From a bacterium (GTDB lineage Bacteria; Krumholzibacteriota; Krumholzibacteriia; LZORAL124-64-63): 49,815 bases of DNA. Shown here piece by piece: positions 17,419 through 25,645 of the stretch. The translations under genes and the position numbers were made by a program. Below the pieces are notes generated by a model that saw only the letters and a program-made list of their open reading frames with translations, had not been told where the DNA came from and did no database searches. The stretch covers positions 1 through 49,815 of the forward strand of contig JAAESD010000149.1 in assembly GCA_024229695.1 (NCBI GenBank). The letters are read 5' to 3'. Numbering within the stretch: the first letter of the stretch is position 1; every line of letters starts with the position of its first letter.

Positions 17419-19005
17419 TTATTGTTTATAACGACTCTTTTGCTCATCCTTGATCGACTTCATAATAGAAGCATCAAAGCCCTCTTTGCGCCATTGGTGC
17501 TCAGGGCGAGCAAGAATTTCATTAACTGCTTCTTCAAACATTGGCAGTTTGCCATGCTCAGCAGCAAGACTCATCAGCTCTGGAAGGAACTCATGATAGA
17601 AATTCTCTGCAACATCATACATACCATGCCAGTGGGTATAGTCTGGAGCCATCTTGGAAGCACCGTGACGAGCACGACGACCTTCATGATGCCATAATTC
17701 CCACCAGTGCCATCCAAGTTTGGTATGGAAAAGTGAACCGGAAACCAGTCCCTCTTTCTTTGCCATTGTGTACAGCTTCTTGGTAGGTTTAGCAAATTTC
17801 TCATTGTATGTTATAACAAGTTCATCGAACTGTTTGTAGAAGTTATCTACAACCTGAACACCGTGACATTGTTTACATACAATTTTCATGTCATCGCGAC
17901 GCATTTCCCAACTGATTACTTCAACTACTTCAGCTTCAGTTGGTACTTTTTTCCATTTGCCGTCAACCAGACCAAATTTCTTGTATTTGAGTTCTTGGCC
18001 AACCTGAGGTGGAATCTCGCCTGGGATATCCTTCTGGTCGCCATTATCAAAGATAACTCTGTTCAGTTTTGGAGAAATTGGAGCACGGAGGTTCCAGGAA
18101 ATCCTGTCACCAACGTTGTGAGTATTCTCAGTAACTGATCCATCAGATTTCAAAGTTGAACCCATGTGACAAGTAGCACATGTAGGAGCTGAATAATAAT
18201 CCTTACCAAGTACCCAATTTCCAGACTTCAGAATGTTCATGCCATTCATGCCACGTTCACGAATTGAAGAGAAATATGCGATACCGTGTTTGGACTCTGT
18301 ATAAGCTTCAATCTGAGGGTGATCTGGACCCAAGTGACACTTACCACAGTTTTCAGGCTGACGAGCAGTTGAAGAACGGAATGAGTGTTTACCGTGACAT
18401 GCATTACATGCACCTTGAGTTCCATCAGGATTCAATCGACCAATACCAGAGTTTGGATAGGTCATTGGATCAAACATAACTGCACGATTTTCGTTCAGTA
18501 GTGCTTTTCCATTTGCATCTTTCAGGATTGTTACATTGGAACCGTGACATTGCCAGCAACCATTAGCTGCATCTGCCTTAGACTCCATTGAACATACAAC
18601 TTCACCCAGAACGTTATCTAGAGAAGCCATAATCTGACCAGCTGTTGAGTGATGAGAAGGAGCCATTTCTTTGGCTTCTTTCTCATGACAGAAAGCACAA
18701 TCTGCTGGAGATTGAATTGTCTTGATGTATGCACCTTCATGCTCATAACCAGCTACATCATCTTTTTCAGCTGCGTGGCAACTGTAGCAACCAATTGCAC
18801 CATCTTGAGATGCGGCGTGAGGAGAATTTTTCCACTGTTGTACCAGTGAGTTATTCTCTTTCAAGTGACAGTTAAGGCACTTTGTGTTTTCTTCTTGGTT
18901 TTTGGCGCTGGTTACATCTTTTGATGCTGTTGTAGTGGCAAAAGCCATACTAGCAATCAAGAGACATAAAGCGACTAAGCCAAGTACTTGCTTAAACTGT
19001 TTCAT
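17419..19005 (-). CDS. Octaheme cytochrome c of the hydroxylamine oxidoreductase (Hao) family
   Basis: A 528-residue exported cytochrome with a signal peptide. Eight CxxCH motifs start at residues 43, 73, 103, 150, 200, 220, 276 and 377. The C-terminal helical region (SGSLFHTKLGWHWWELWHH, DYTHWHGMYDVAENFYHEF) is typical of Hao. Oxidative Hao converts hydroxylamine; the epsilonproteobacterial type works in reverse and makes ammonium from nitrite or hydroxylamine. Next to Nap and a quinol-linked module, the reductive role is favoured (inference). Whether the haem-crosslinking tyrosine of oxidative enzymes is present needs an alignment. ATG 19005 has AGGAGG upstream; the longer frame lacks a signal at its start. 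Confidence 0.88.
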   Translation of the reverse strand: MKQFKQVLGLVALCLLIASMAFATTTASKDVTSAKNQEENTKCLNCHLKENNSLVQQWKNSPHAASQDGAIGCYSCHAAEKDDVAGYEHEGAYIKTIQSPADCAFCHEKEAKEMAPSHHSTAGQIMASLDNVLGEVVCSMESKADAANGCWQCHGSNVTILKDANGKALLNENRAVMFDPMTYPNSGIGRLNPDGTQGACNACHGKHSFRSSTARQPENCGKCHLGPDHPQIEAYTESKHGIAYFSSIRERGMNGMNILKSGNWVLGKDYYSAPTCATCHMGSTLKSDGSVTENTHNVGDRISWNLRAPISPKLNRVIFDNGDQKDIPGEIPPQVGQELKYKKFGLVDGKWKKVPTEAEVVEVISWEMRRDDMKIVCKQCHGVQVVDNFYKQFDELVITYNEKFAKPTKKLYTMAKKEGLVSGSLFHTKLGWHWWELWHHEGRRARHGASKMAPDYTHWHGMYDVAENFYHEFLPELMSLAAEHGKLPMFEEAVNEILARPEHQWRKEGFDASIMKSIKDEQKSRYKQ

Positions 19006-19092
19006 ACAGTTCCTCCTGGAGTGACTAACTTTCGGAACCCATCTTAAGTGATGAGTTCTCCCTTTATCCAACACTACCGACGACTACGAAGC

Positions 19093-19114
19093 ATCAATCA
19101 GACTTCTGATTGAT
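19093..19114 (-). promoter_or_regulatory. 10-bp inverted repeat across the nrfD-like stop codon
   Basis: ATCAATCAGA (19093-19102) and its exact complement (19105-19114) are separated by CT and cover the last codons and stop of the NrfD-type gene, 88 nt before the hao start. It could be an RNA-processing hairpin or a palindromic operator that lets hao be expressed at a different level from the rest of the module. No T-run follows. Confidence 0.4.
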
Positions 19115-20282
19115 TGTCGTCATGCCAAAAGGGAAAAACTTTCCCCATTACATACAGAATTATTATTGGCAATACCATAATCACCATGGACAGAAATATT
19201 CCCTCTTTCTCAAACCAGTGTGGCTGAAAATCGACAGAACCTCTCTGACTCTTGGACATCAACTGACCACCAATAACAACATTCCAACGCATCAGAAGAA
19301 CCTGTAATAAAATCATTACAGATGCCACAGGTGCGATAATTCTCAGCAACGAATCGCTGACTTTTCTTATGCTCACGTAACCAAGCAACAGGAACGGAAT
19401 AACTGATAAAATCATTACCTGCCATACCCAGTAACTGTTGAACAGAGGCCCCCACAACAGTTCATGCAAAGTGTGCCAGTGAGCTGTTGCCATGTAACCG
19501 TGAGAAAATATTTCAAGCATCTCAAAAGTGAAATCAACGATAAAGAAACCCCAAAGGAACTTTATGCTGGTTCGAACACAATCCATGTCAATAGATTTAC
19601 CTGCAATTTTCCGTAGAAGGAAATACGCAACAATGATACCGGCAATACCGGATACACATGCAGAGAGCAGGAATATTACGGGCATCAGGGGTGTTGCCCA
19701 AAGTGGATTAGCTTTTACACCACCAAAAATAAATCCAACGTACCCGTGTAGAACACAGGCCATCGGAATACCAATAGCAGCAAGGAAGGAAATAATCTTG
19801 CGATCAAGTTTCAGTGATCGTTCTGACAGGTTATCACTTGCCATAGAAAATACAGTGTACATTGCATGCTGCCATCCGGTTGTCTCCTGTCGACGTTTCA
19901 CCAGATGAACTCTATAGATAAAGAAAATTTCCAAAGCCAGAACAAAAGCATATGCTGTGTAAATGTAACCAAATCCCGCCATTGCCGAAGAGGGATTAGG
20001 CGTCAGGAACATACTCATTGCCCTGCCTGGTTGCCCAAGGTGCATCATTAGCGGCAATGTTGCACAAGCTAAAAACGCAAAAGCAAACAAGAGCGAAAAT
20101 TTAGCAAGAGGTTTCAAGGCTTTAATATGAAAAACATGATAAAGTGACGACACAATAAATGCACCGGCAACAATACCTGTAATATATGGATAAAGTACGA
20201 TCATCAAGCTCCAGTGAACATGAAGATCATTAGGGAAGACATATCCCAGAGCACCTGAAGCAGTTGCAAGTATCTCGTGCAT
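19098..20282 (-). CDS. NrfD/PsrC-type polytopic membrane protein
   Basis: A 394-residue protein with about ten TM helices. WSLMIVLYPYITGIVAGAF, GQPGRAMSMFLTPNPSS, GFGYIYTAYAF and LHELLWGPLFNSYWVWQVM are typical of the NrfD family, which exchanges quinol with a periplasmic ferredoxin subunit. The start overlaps the ferredoxin stop by one base. With the ferredoxin and the tetraheme protein it resembles the Qrc and Nrf membrane modules and probably brings quinol electrons to the octaheme protein (inference). Confidence 0.88.
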   Translation of the reverse strand: MHEILATASGALGYVFPNDLHVHWSLMIVLYPYITGIVAGAFIVSSLYHVFHIKALKPLAKFSLLFAFAFLACATLPLMMHLGQPGRAMSMFLTPNPSSAMAGFGYIYTAYAFVLALEIFFIYRVHLVKRRQETTGWQHAMYTVFSMASDNLSERSLKLDRKIISFLAAIGIPMACVLHGYVGFIFGGVKANPLWATPLMPVIFLLSACVSGIAGIIVAYFLLRKIAGKSIDMDCVRTSIKFLWGFFIVDFTFEMLEIFSHGYMATAHWHTLHELLWGPLFNSYWVWQVMILSVIPFLLLGYVSIRKVSDSLLRIIAPVASVMILLQVLLMRWNVVIGGQLMSKSQRGSVDFQPHWFEKEGIFLSMVIMVLPIIILYVMGKVFPFWHDDNQSEV

Positions 20283-21088
20283 CAGATCACTTCCCTTCTC
20301 AAACCAAGATAATGTAAGGATGGCTTGTTACCCATATCAGGCTTCAGAACCGATATTACATGCGGCTCATGCAATAACTTGTAGACTTCTGAACTTTTAT
20401 CATTCAGGTCGCCAAATTTTCTGGCGTGAACTGGGCAAACATTAACACAGGCAGGGAGCATTCCCTGACGAACCCGGTGGTAACACCAGGTACATTTTTC
20501 TGCGGTATGTTTAACTGGATTGATGAATCGAACTGAATAAGGGCAAGCTTGAACACAGTATGAACAGCCAACACATCGTTTGTCGTCAACCAGAATAAAC
20601 CCGTCTTCAGTTCTAAAAGTTGCTCCTACTGGGCAAACCTGAACACAGGACGGGTTTTCACACATATTGCACAGTTTTGGTGCAAAAAATGTATCACGAA
20701 TAGGATTTTTAATGTCATCCCTTGGCTCAGTATAGCCATCGAGACCACCATTTGGTGAATCGACATATACTTCATCGTGATCGTCAATAATGTATCGCTC
20801 TACCCAAGTCCTGTAATGACCATCTGGAACCTGGTATTCGTTTTTGTCTGCAATACAGCAAGATCCACAACCGATACAACCGGTAATATCAACAACAAAA
20901 GCGAATTTTTTATCAGCAATAAAAAGATCTGTCTGTTCTTTCATACCAGGAATCTGTTCTGCAATTTCCCTGGCAGTAGCTGGCATAACCAAAAGTAGTG
21001 AACCGCCAATTGCGCCACTCAGAACTTTTTTTATGAAGCCTCTACGATCTAGATCAATTTCTTTTTTGATTTTGGTTATTTCTTCCAT
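20282..21088 (-). CDS. Tat-exported four-cluster ferredoxin (NrfC/QrcC type)
   Basis: A 268-residue protein with Tat motif RRGFIKKVLSG. Four cysteine groups follow: CIGCGSCCIAD, CNMCENPSCVQVCP, CVGCSYCVQACP, and CTWC with a long gap then CVNVCP. In the first group the fourth ligand position (CxxCxxCxxxC) is Asp and not Cys, which is unusual. ATG 21088 is chosen for AGGTGG 6 nt upstream; the longer frame would push the Tat motif inward. It overlaps the upstream cytochrome gene by 13 bases and lies between it and the NrfD-type gene. Confidence 0.88.
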   Translation of the reverse strand: MEEITKIKKEIDLDRRGFIKKVLSGAIGGSLLLVMPATAREIAEQIPGMKEQTDLFIADKKFAFVVDITGCIGCGSCCIADKNEYQVPDGHYRTWVERYIIDDHDEVYVDSPNGGLDGYTEPRDDIKNPIRDTFFAPKLCNMCENPSCVQVCPVGATFRTEDGFILVDDKRCVGCSYCVQACPYSVRFINPVKHTAEKCTWCYHRVRQGMLPACVNVCPVHARKFGDLNDKSSEVYKLLHEPHVISVLKPDMGNKPSLHYLGLRREVI

Positions 21089-21645
21089 GATGAACCACCT
21101 TCCCATTTTTCTGGCAGACCCATCATTTCTCTTGCTTCCTTAATCCATTTATATGGTGCATGTACATGGTGACATTGATTACAAACGTGGTCAGTACGCA
21201 CGTTCTTTTCTTCAAGGTGTTCAGGCATTGCTATCATTTTAATAGATTCAGGAGGTCTGGCTCTAATTATTTTGTTATGACAACGCAGGCAAAGCGATTT
21301 GATTTCTTCGCCTCTGTAAACAGGCATCTCGCCAATAACTTTGCCATCTTTAACATGATCTGAATATGCACCATGGCAGACTTCACAAGACACAACCTCG
21401 TGAACTCCTTTAAGGTGTATTTTTTTGACGAAGTAATGGCAGTCAAGACAGGAATCGTTGGTTTTATTTCTCATCTCCCGGTTTGCTTCTTCAGTGACAG
21501 CCCCGGGCCTGTAGTGACCATAATCTCCAAACTCGGATGGCAGTAGAAGTGATCTCAATAAAGAGCCCACAATTATCATGCCCACGAATGTCAGGAGAAT
21601 TCTGACTACATGTACATTGTACGATGACTTGAAATTCTGTTGCAC
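21076..21645 (-). CDS. Membrane-anchored tetraheme cytochrome c
   Basis: A 189-residue cytochrome with one N-terminal TM helix (about residues 14-36) and four CxxCH motifs at residues 66, 87, 119 and 155. The start is GTG 21645 with GGAGG 5 nt before it. Size and anchor recall NrfH/NapC and the multiheme QrcA subunit; I cannot place it in one of them by eye. First gene of the module with the ferredoxin, NrfD-type protein and Hao-like cytochrome. It probably passes electrons from the ferredoxin or quinol to the octaheme enzyme. Confidence 0.85.
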   Translation of the reverse strand: MQQNFKSSYNVHVVRILLTFVGMIIVGSLLRSLLLPSEFGDYGHYRPGAVTEEANREMRNKTNDSCLDCHYFVKKIHLKGVHEVVSCEVCHGAYSDHVKDGKVIGEMPVYRGEEIKSLCLRCHNKIIRARPPESIKMIAMPEHLEEKNVRTDHVCNQCHHVHAPYKWIKEAREMMGLPEKWEGGSSWKK

Positions 21646-21708
21646 CTAAGCCTCCAGCTGAATCTGTGTTATCAACAAATCAACCTGTTAAAATTATATC
21701 AGAACACT

Positions 21709-21726
21709 TGTCACAAAAATGTCACA
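21709..21726. promoter_or_regulatory. Direct repeat TGTCACA x2 in a divergent promoter region
   Basis: TGTCACA occurs at 21709-21715 and again at 21720-21726, 11 bp apart, i.e. one helical turn. The repeat lies between the divergent tetraheme cytochrome and pta-buk genes. Such spacing is common for response-regulator sites. Which gene it would serve, and which regulator, is unknown. Confidence 0.35.
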
Positions 21727-21857
21727 TTGTTAAACCTATACCGGCCGAATTTAGGTGTCAAGTAGATAAAACCAGTTTAGTCTTGTATTTAAGAGCCTTG
21801 AAAACAGCTCACCCAGTAACCACATTTAAACCATCTACTTCACCCTGGAGGGGTAAA

Positions 21858-24071
21858 ATGTTCGATATTGGAAACGCACTCGATAAACAGATTCTCAAGC
21901 GCCAGGAGAACCGTCCAACGGTTATCCTTACTGAACCACTGGACTCGCGGATTGTTGAAGCTTCATGCTACCTATCCCGTTTTGCCAGACTGGTATTTAT
22001 GGCATCGGAAAAAGAAGTGCGCGAAGTAGCTTCCACACTGGAAAATATCGATGACTCCCGCAAAGAATTCACTCTGACCAACGCGGCCTATGTTGAAATT
22101 GAAAAACATCCGGAGTTGCTGAATGAATTGGCTGATGCATGTATTGCCCTGCCTGATAATAAACGAAAAGCTGCAAATAAAGATGCTGCTCTGGAGTTGT
22201 TGAAAGACCCTGCCCGCTTTGGAATCATGGCAGTAAAAGAAGGTCACGCCGATATGGTTGTTGGTGGCCTGACTCACAAGCCAAAAGAGTTTTTCCGACC
22301 AATGTTGCGTGTCCTGCAAGTAAGCGACACAATGTGCGAAGTCGGCATTTTTGTTCTGCCACCTGACCACCCGCAGGGAATCTTCCCACATAATATTGTT
22401 ATCTTTGGTGACGTTGGTGTTAATGCAGAAATGACTCCTGAAAAACTTGCCGATATTGCTGTTTCCACTTGTGCAGTTGCCAGAGATATCATTCCACAAC
22501 AGGAACTACCTGTAATTTATGGCGCAATTACATCGTACAGTCATAAAGGTAGCGATGAAGGACCAGCTGCTGAACTGGTTCACGATGCTACAAAGCAACT
22601 TCCTGAAATTTTACAACAAAGAATTGATCGTGGTAACAGATACAGCTCAATTCACATTGAGGGTGAAGTTAAAATAAGCTGTGCACTTTCACATCGATCT
22701 GCAATGTATTACGACCACGGCGAAGAAGACCCATACACAGGTCGCACCAATGTCATCATCACTCCCAACCTGGATATGGGGAACCTGTTGTATCACCTCT
22801 ACTCCACTCGCTACCCCGATGCCAAAAAGTTTCCTGTCATTTCCGGCATCAGGTTCCGTGGTGTAGAAATGGCCATGGACTCTACAAGTGAAGACTGTCT
22901 GCTTGCAATAAAAGCCAACCTGTTACGCCTGCAACGTTACGGAGAATGGACAAGAACTGAAAAAGACACATTCTTCCCTCGACACAGAATTCTGGCACTT
23001 AACCCGGGATCAACTTCCACCAAGATGTCGGTTTTTGAAGGTGACCTGGAACAGTTTTCCGTTGAACTTCAACACTCAGCAGAAGAGCTGAAACCTTTTG
23101 AAGGAAAACCGATTACTGCACAATATGAATTCAGAAAAGAAGTTGTATTGAATGCTCTGCGTGAGCATGGATTCAAGCGCACAGACCTTGACGCAATTTC
23201 AGCTCGAGGTGGACTGGTCAGACCAATTCCACACGGCACTTATGCCATCGACCAACAGATGTTGGATGACTTACTCGATGGCAAACGAGGCGACCATGCC
23301 TCAAACCTGGGCGCACTGATTGCCGATGAACTTGCTCGCGAACGCAACTTGCCCGCATTCATCACTGACCCCGTAGTTGTGAATGAAGTCAGGCCAGACA
23401 TGCTGATTACCGGATTCAAAAGAATCAAACGACAGGTCATCAGCCATGCCTTGAACCAGATTGCAACTGCCCGACGGTATGCTGAAGAATCGGAAACATT
23501 TTACGAAAAAATGAACCTGATAGTTTGTCATATGGGTGGCGGAATTACAGTTGGTGCACATTGTAAAGGCAGATACATCGATGTAAATAACGGCCTCAAC
23601 GGTGAAGGCCCATTCTCGCCTCAACGTTCTGGAAGTATCCCTACTGGCCAGCTGATTGACCTCTGTTTTTCAGGTGATTTGACTCATGCTGAACTGAAGC
23701 AACTGAATAAAGGCAGAGGTGGTTTGATTGATCTGCTTGGTACTGCTGACCTGCGTGAAGTTGAACAGCGTGTGGAAGATGGAGATCAGGAAGCAATTGA
23801 AGTTTACGATGCAATGATTTATCAACTTGCAAAAAGCATTACCGGATTATTACCTGCATTCAGTGGCAAAAAAGTTGACCAGATTCTGCTGACCGGTGGA
23901 ATGGCCAGAAGCAAGCAACTTGTCAATCGGATTGCTGATGCAACTTCTGCCATGGGTTGTGGTGTTACTGCCTACCCAGGTGAAAACGAAATGCATGCTC
24001 TTGCAAAAGGTGCACTGCGAGTATTGAACAACCAGGAACCAGCACTGAATTACAGTGAAAAAGGTGAATAA
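21858..24071 (+). CDS. Phosphotransacetylase-butyrate kinase fusion
   Basis: A 737-residue fusion. The N-terminal part (to about residue 360) is a phosphate acyltransferase of the Pta type: VKEGHADMVVGGLTHK, SYSHKGSDEGP and TNVIITPNLDMGNLLYHL. The C-terminal part is a butyrate kinase: ILALNPGSTSTKMSVFEGD, CHMGGGITVGAHCKG and VNNGLNGEGPFSPQRSG. It could take acyl-CoA to carboxylate plus ATP in one chain. ATG 21858 has GGAGGGG just upstream; the frame is open 64 codons further up, but that part looks non-coding. The stop overlaps the ptb start (TAATG). Substrate length cannot be told. Confidence 0.85.
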   Translation: MFDIGNALDKQILKRQENRPTVILTEPLDSRIVEASCYLSRFARLVFMASEKEVREVASTLENIDDSRKEFTLTNAAYVEIEKHPELLNELADACIALPDNKRKAANKDAALELLKDPARFGIMAVKEGHADMVVGGLTHKPKEFFRPMLRVLQVSDTMCEVGIFVLPPDHPQGIFPHNIVIFGDVGVNAEMTPEKLADIAVSTCAVARDIIPQQELPVIYGAITSYSHKGSDEGPAAELVHDATKQLPEILQQRIDRGNRYSSIHIEGEVKISCALSHRSAMYYDHGEEDPYTGRTNVIITPNLDMGNLLYHLYSTRYPDAKKFPVISGIRFRGVEMAMDSTSEDCLLAIKANLLRLQRYGEWTRTEKDTFFPRHRILALNPGSTSTKMSVFEGDLEQFSVELQHSAEELKPFEGKPITAQYEFRKEVVLNALREHGFKRTDLDAISARGGLVRPIPHGTYAIDQQMLDDLLDGKRGDHASNLGALIADELARERNLPAFITDPVVVNEVRPDMLITGFKRIKRQVISHALNQIATARRYAEESETFYEKMNLIVCHMGGGITVGAHCKGRYIDVNNGLNGEGPFSPQRSGSIPTGQLIDLCFSGDLTHAELKQLNKGRGGLIDLLGTADLREVEQRVEDGDQEAIEVYDAMIYQLAKSITGLLPAFSGKKVDQILLTGGMARSKQLVNRIADATSAMGCGVTAYPGENEMHALAKGALRVLNNQEPALNYSEKGE

Positions 24072-24970
24072 TGCCATCGATAACTACTCTTGAACAATTG
24101 ACTCTATCTCTTGGCGGCGAAAAACCGAAACGAGTTGTTGTTGCCGCAGGTCATGACCCCAATACAATCCAGGCTGCAGCTCACGCCTCAAAAACAGGCA
24201 TCGCACAAATGATTCTGGTTGGCGATGGCAAACGCATCGAGTCACTCTGTTCAGAATATGACATTGACCCCGGGTTGTTTAAAATAATCGATGAACCAGA
24301 TGTGCTTGAAGCTGGAGCAAAAGCAATAAACATGATCCACTCTGGTGATGCCGATGTCCTGATGAAAGGCCTGATAGGGACTGGAGATTACATGCGCCTG
24401 ATTCTGGATAAAAAAGCAGGACTTCTGCCAAAAGGAAATGTCCTGACACATATTACAGTTTTTGATCTGCCTGCTTATAACAAACTTATTTTTGCCAGCG
24501 ATGTTGCTATAATCCCGCTTCCTGACCTGGAAATTAAAAAGAAACTTCTGCGCTACTGCATTGATGCTGCTCACAGTTTTGGAATTGAAAAGCCAAAAGC
24601 TGCACTGCTTGCTGCCAGCGAAAAAGTATCGTTACATATGCCTGCAACTACAGAGGCAAAAGAGATAACCGACAGCTGGGATTCCGACGACGCAATAGTC
24701 TATGGCCCACTTGCTCTTGATGTAGCACTCTCACCTGAGGCTTGCGAAATCAAAGGTGTAGATAACCCTGTTGCCGGCCATGCCGACATCCTGATTTTCC
24801 CCAACATTGAATCCGGAAATGTTTTCTATAAATCTTCAACTCTGCTTTCAGGTGGCCGACTTGCCGCTGCGGTTGTTGGCACATCGGCGCCTTGTGTGCT
24901 GACCAGCAGAGCTGACTCTGAAGAAATAAAATTCTTGTCGATTGCTCTTGGTTGCAGACTTGTAAAGTAG
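24071..24970 (+). CDS. ptb: Phosphate butyryltransferase (Ptb)
   Basis: A 299-residue phosphate acyltransferase of the Ptb group: ADVLMKGLIGTGDYMRLIL, LTHITVFDLPAYNKL, DAIVYGPLALDVALSPEA and DILIFPNIESGNVFYKS. It would make butyryl- or branched acyl-phosphate from the CoA ester, the substrate of the kinase domain encoded just upstream. It overlaps that gene by one base. It is thus the second phosphate acyltransferase in the operon, beside the fused Pta domain. Confidence 0.88.
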   Translation: MPSITTLEQLTLSLGGEKPKRVVVAAGHDPNTIQAAAHASKTGIAQMILVGDGKRIESLCSEYDIDPGLFKIIDEPDVLEAGAKAINMIHSGDADVLMKGLIGTGDYMRLILDKKAGLLPKGNVLTHITVFDLPAYNKLIFASDVAIIPLPDLEIKKKLLRYCIDAAHSFGIEKPKAALLAASEKVSLHMPATTEAKEITDSWDSDDAIVYGPLALDVALSPEACEIKGVDNPVAGHADILIFPNIESGNVFYKSSTLLSGGRLAAAVVGTSAPCVLTSRADSEEIKFLSIALGCRLVK

Positions 24971-24979
24971 CAGGAAACT

Positions 24980-25570
24980 ATGACACTTGTACTTGCACAT
25001 CGTGGAGCCAGTGGCCATGCACCGGAAAATAGTATAGAAGCATTTAAGCTTGCCTCTAAAATGAACGCCGATGGCATTGAGCTGGACATCCATCAACACG
25101 GCAACAAATTTTACGTTCACCACGACCAGCAGGACTCCCCCGGCAACGCTCCTCTTCTGCAAGATGTACTGGCACTTCCTGAACTCTTGAATATGACAAT
25201 GTTTATTGAAATAAAATCGATGCAAAATGCCGAGCTGCTCAACCAGTTACTCAATCCGTACAAAACGAAACTCAAGCTGCATGTTCAATCTTTTGAACTG
25301 TCAATTCTGGAAATGATAAAGAATCTGCCTTATGAGATTGGGGTTATTGCCAGAACCGCAAATGATCCACTTGCCCTGCTTGACAAATACAATGCATCTC
25401 ACTTGTCTCTCAGATATGATTCTGTAACTGCTGAGCTGGTTGAGATTTTGCATGAGGATGGGAAGAAACTGTATTGCTGGACAGTTAACAAACAGGAAGA
25501 TTTTGCTAAAATGAAAAGCCTGAATGTTGATGGGATAATCACCAACTATCCAGAACTATCAAACAATTGA
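24980..25570 (+). CDS. Glycerophosphodiester phosphodiesterase
   Basis: A 196-residue GDPD-family enzyme. LAHRGASGHAPENSIEAF, GIELDIHQHG and VHHDQ carry the catalytic His and metal-binding Glu/Asp; MFIEIKS, WTVNK and DGIITNYPEL complete the TIM barrel. It is shorter than usual (about 240), but all core motifs are present. No signal peptide, so it acts in the cytoplasm on glycerophosphodiesters. It starts 9 nt after ptb and ends before a strong hairpin. Confidence 0.9.
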   Translation: MTLVLAHRGASGHAPENSIEAFKLASKMNADGIELDIHQHGNKFYVHHDQQDSPGNAPLLQDVLALPELLNMTMFIEIKSMQNAELLNQLLNPYKTKLKLHVQSFELSILEMIKNLPYEIGVIARTANDPLALLDKYNASHLSLRYDSVTAELVEILHEDGKKLYCWTVNKQEDFAKMKSLNVDGIITNYPELSNN

Positions 25571-25571
25571 A

Positions 25572-25598
25572 AAGCCCCGACCACTTGGGCCGGGGCTT
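25572..25598. terminator. Bidirectional terminator between converging genes
   Basis: AAGCCCCG (25572-25579) pairs with CGGGGCTT (25591-25598). It lies between the GDPD stop and the stop of the tagged protein gene on the other strand. The minus-strand reading is followed by TTTTCAA, so it is the better terminator in that direction. Confidence 0.65.
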
Positions 25599-25645
25599 CT
25601 CAACGCGACTAAAAAGTGTCGCAAACGCGTCCTAACAAATCAAAT

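Noticed and set aside
21666-21857. 64-codon N-terminal extension of the Pta-Buk fusion
   Set aside because: It covers the divergent promoter region, has no domain match, and a strong ribosome site lies just before ATG 21858.
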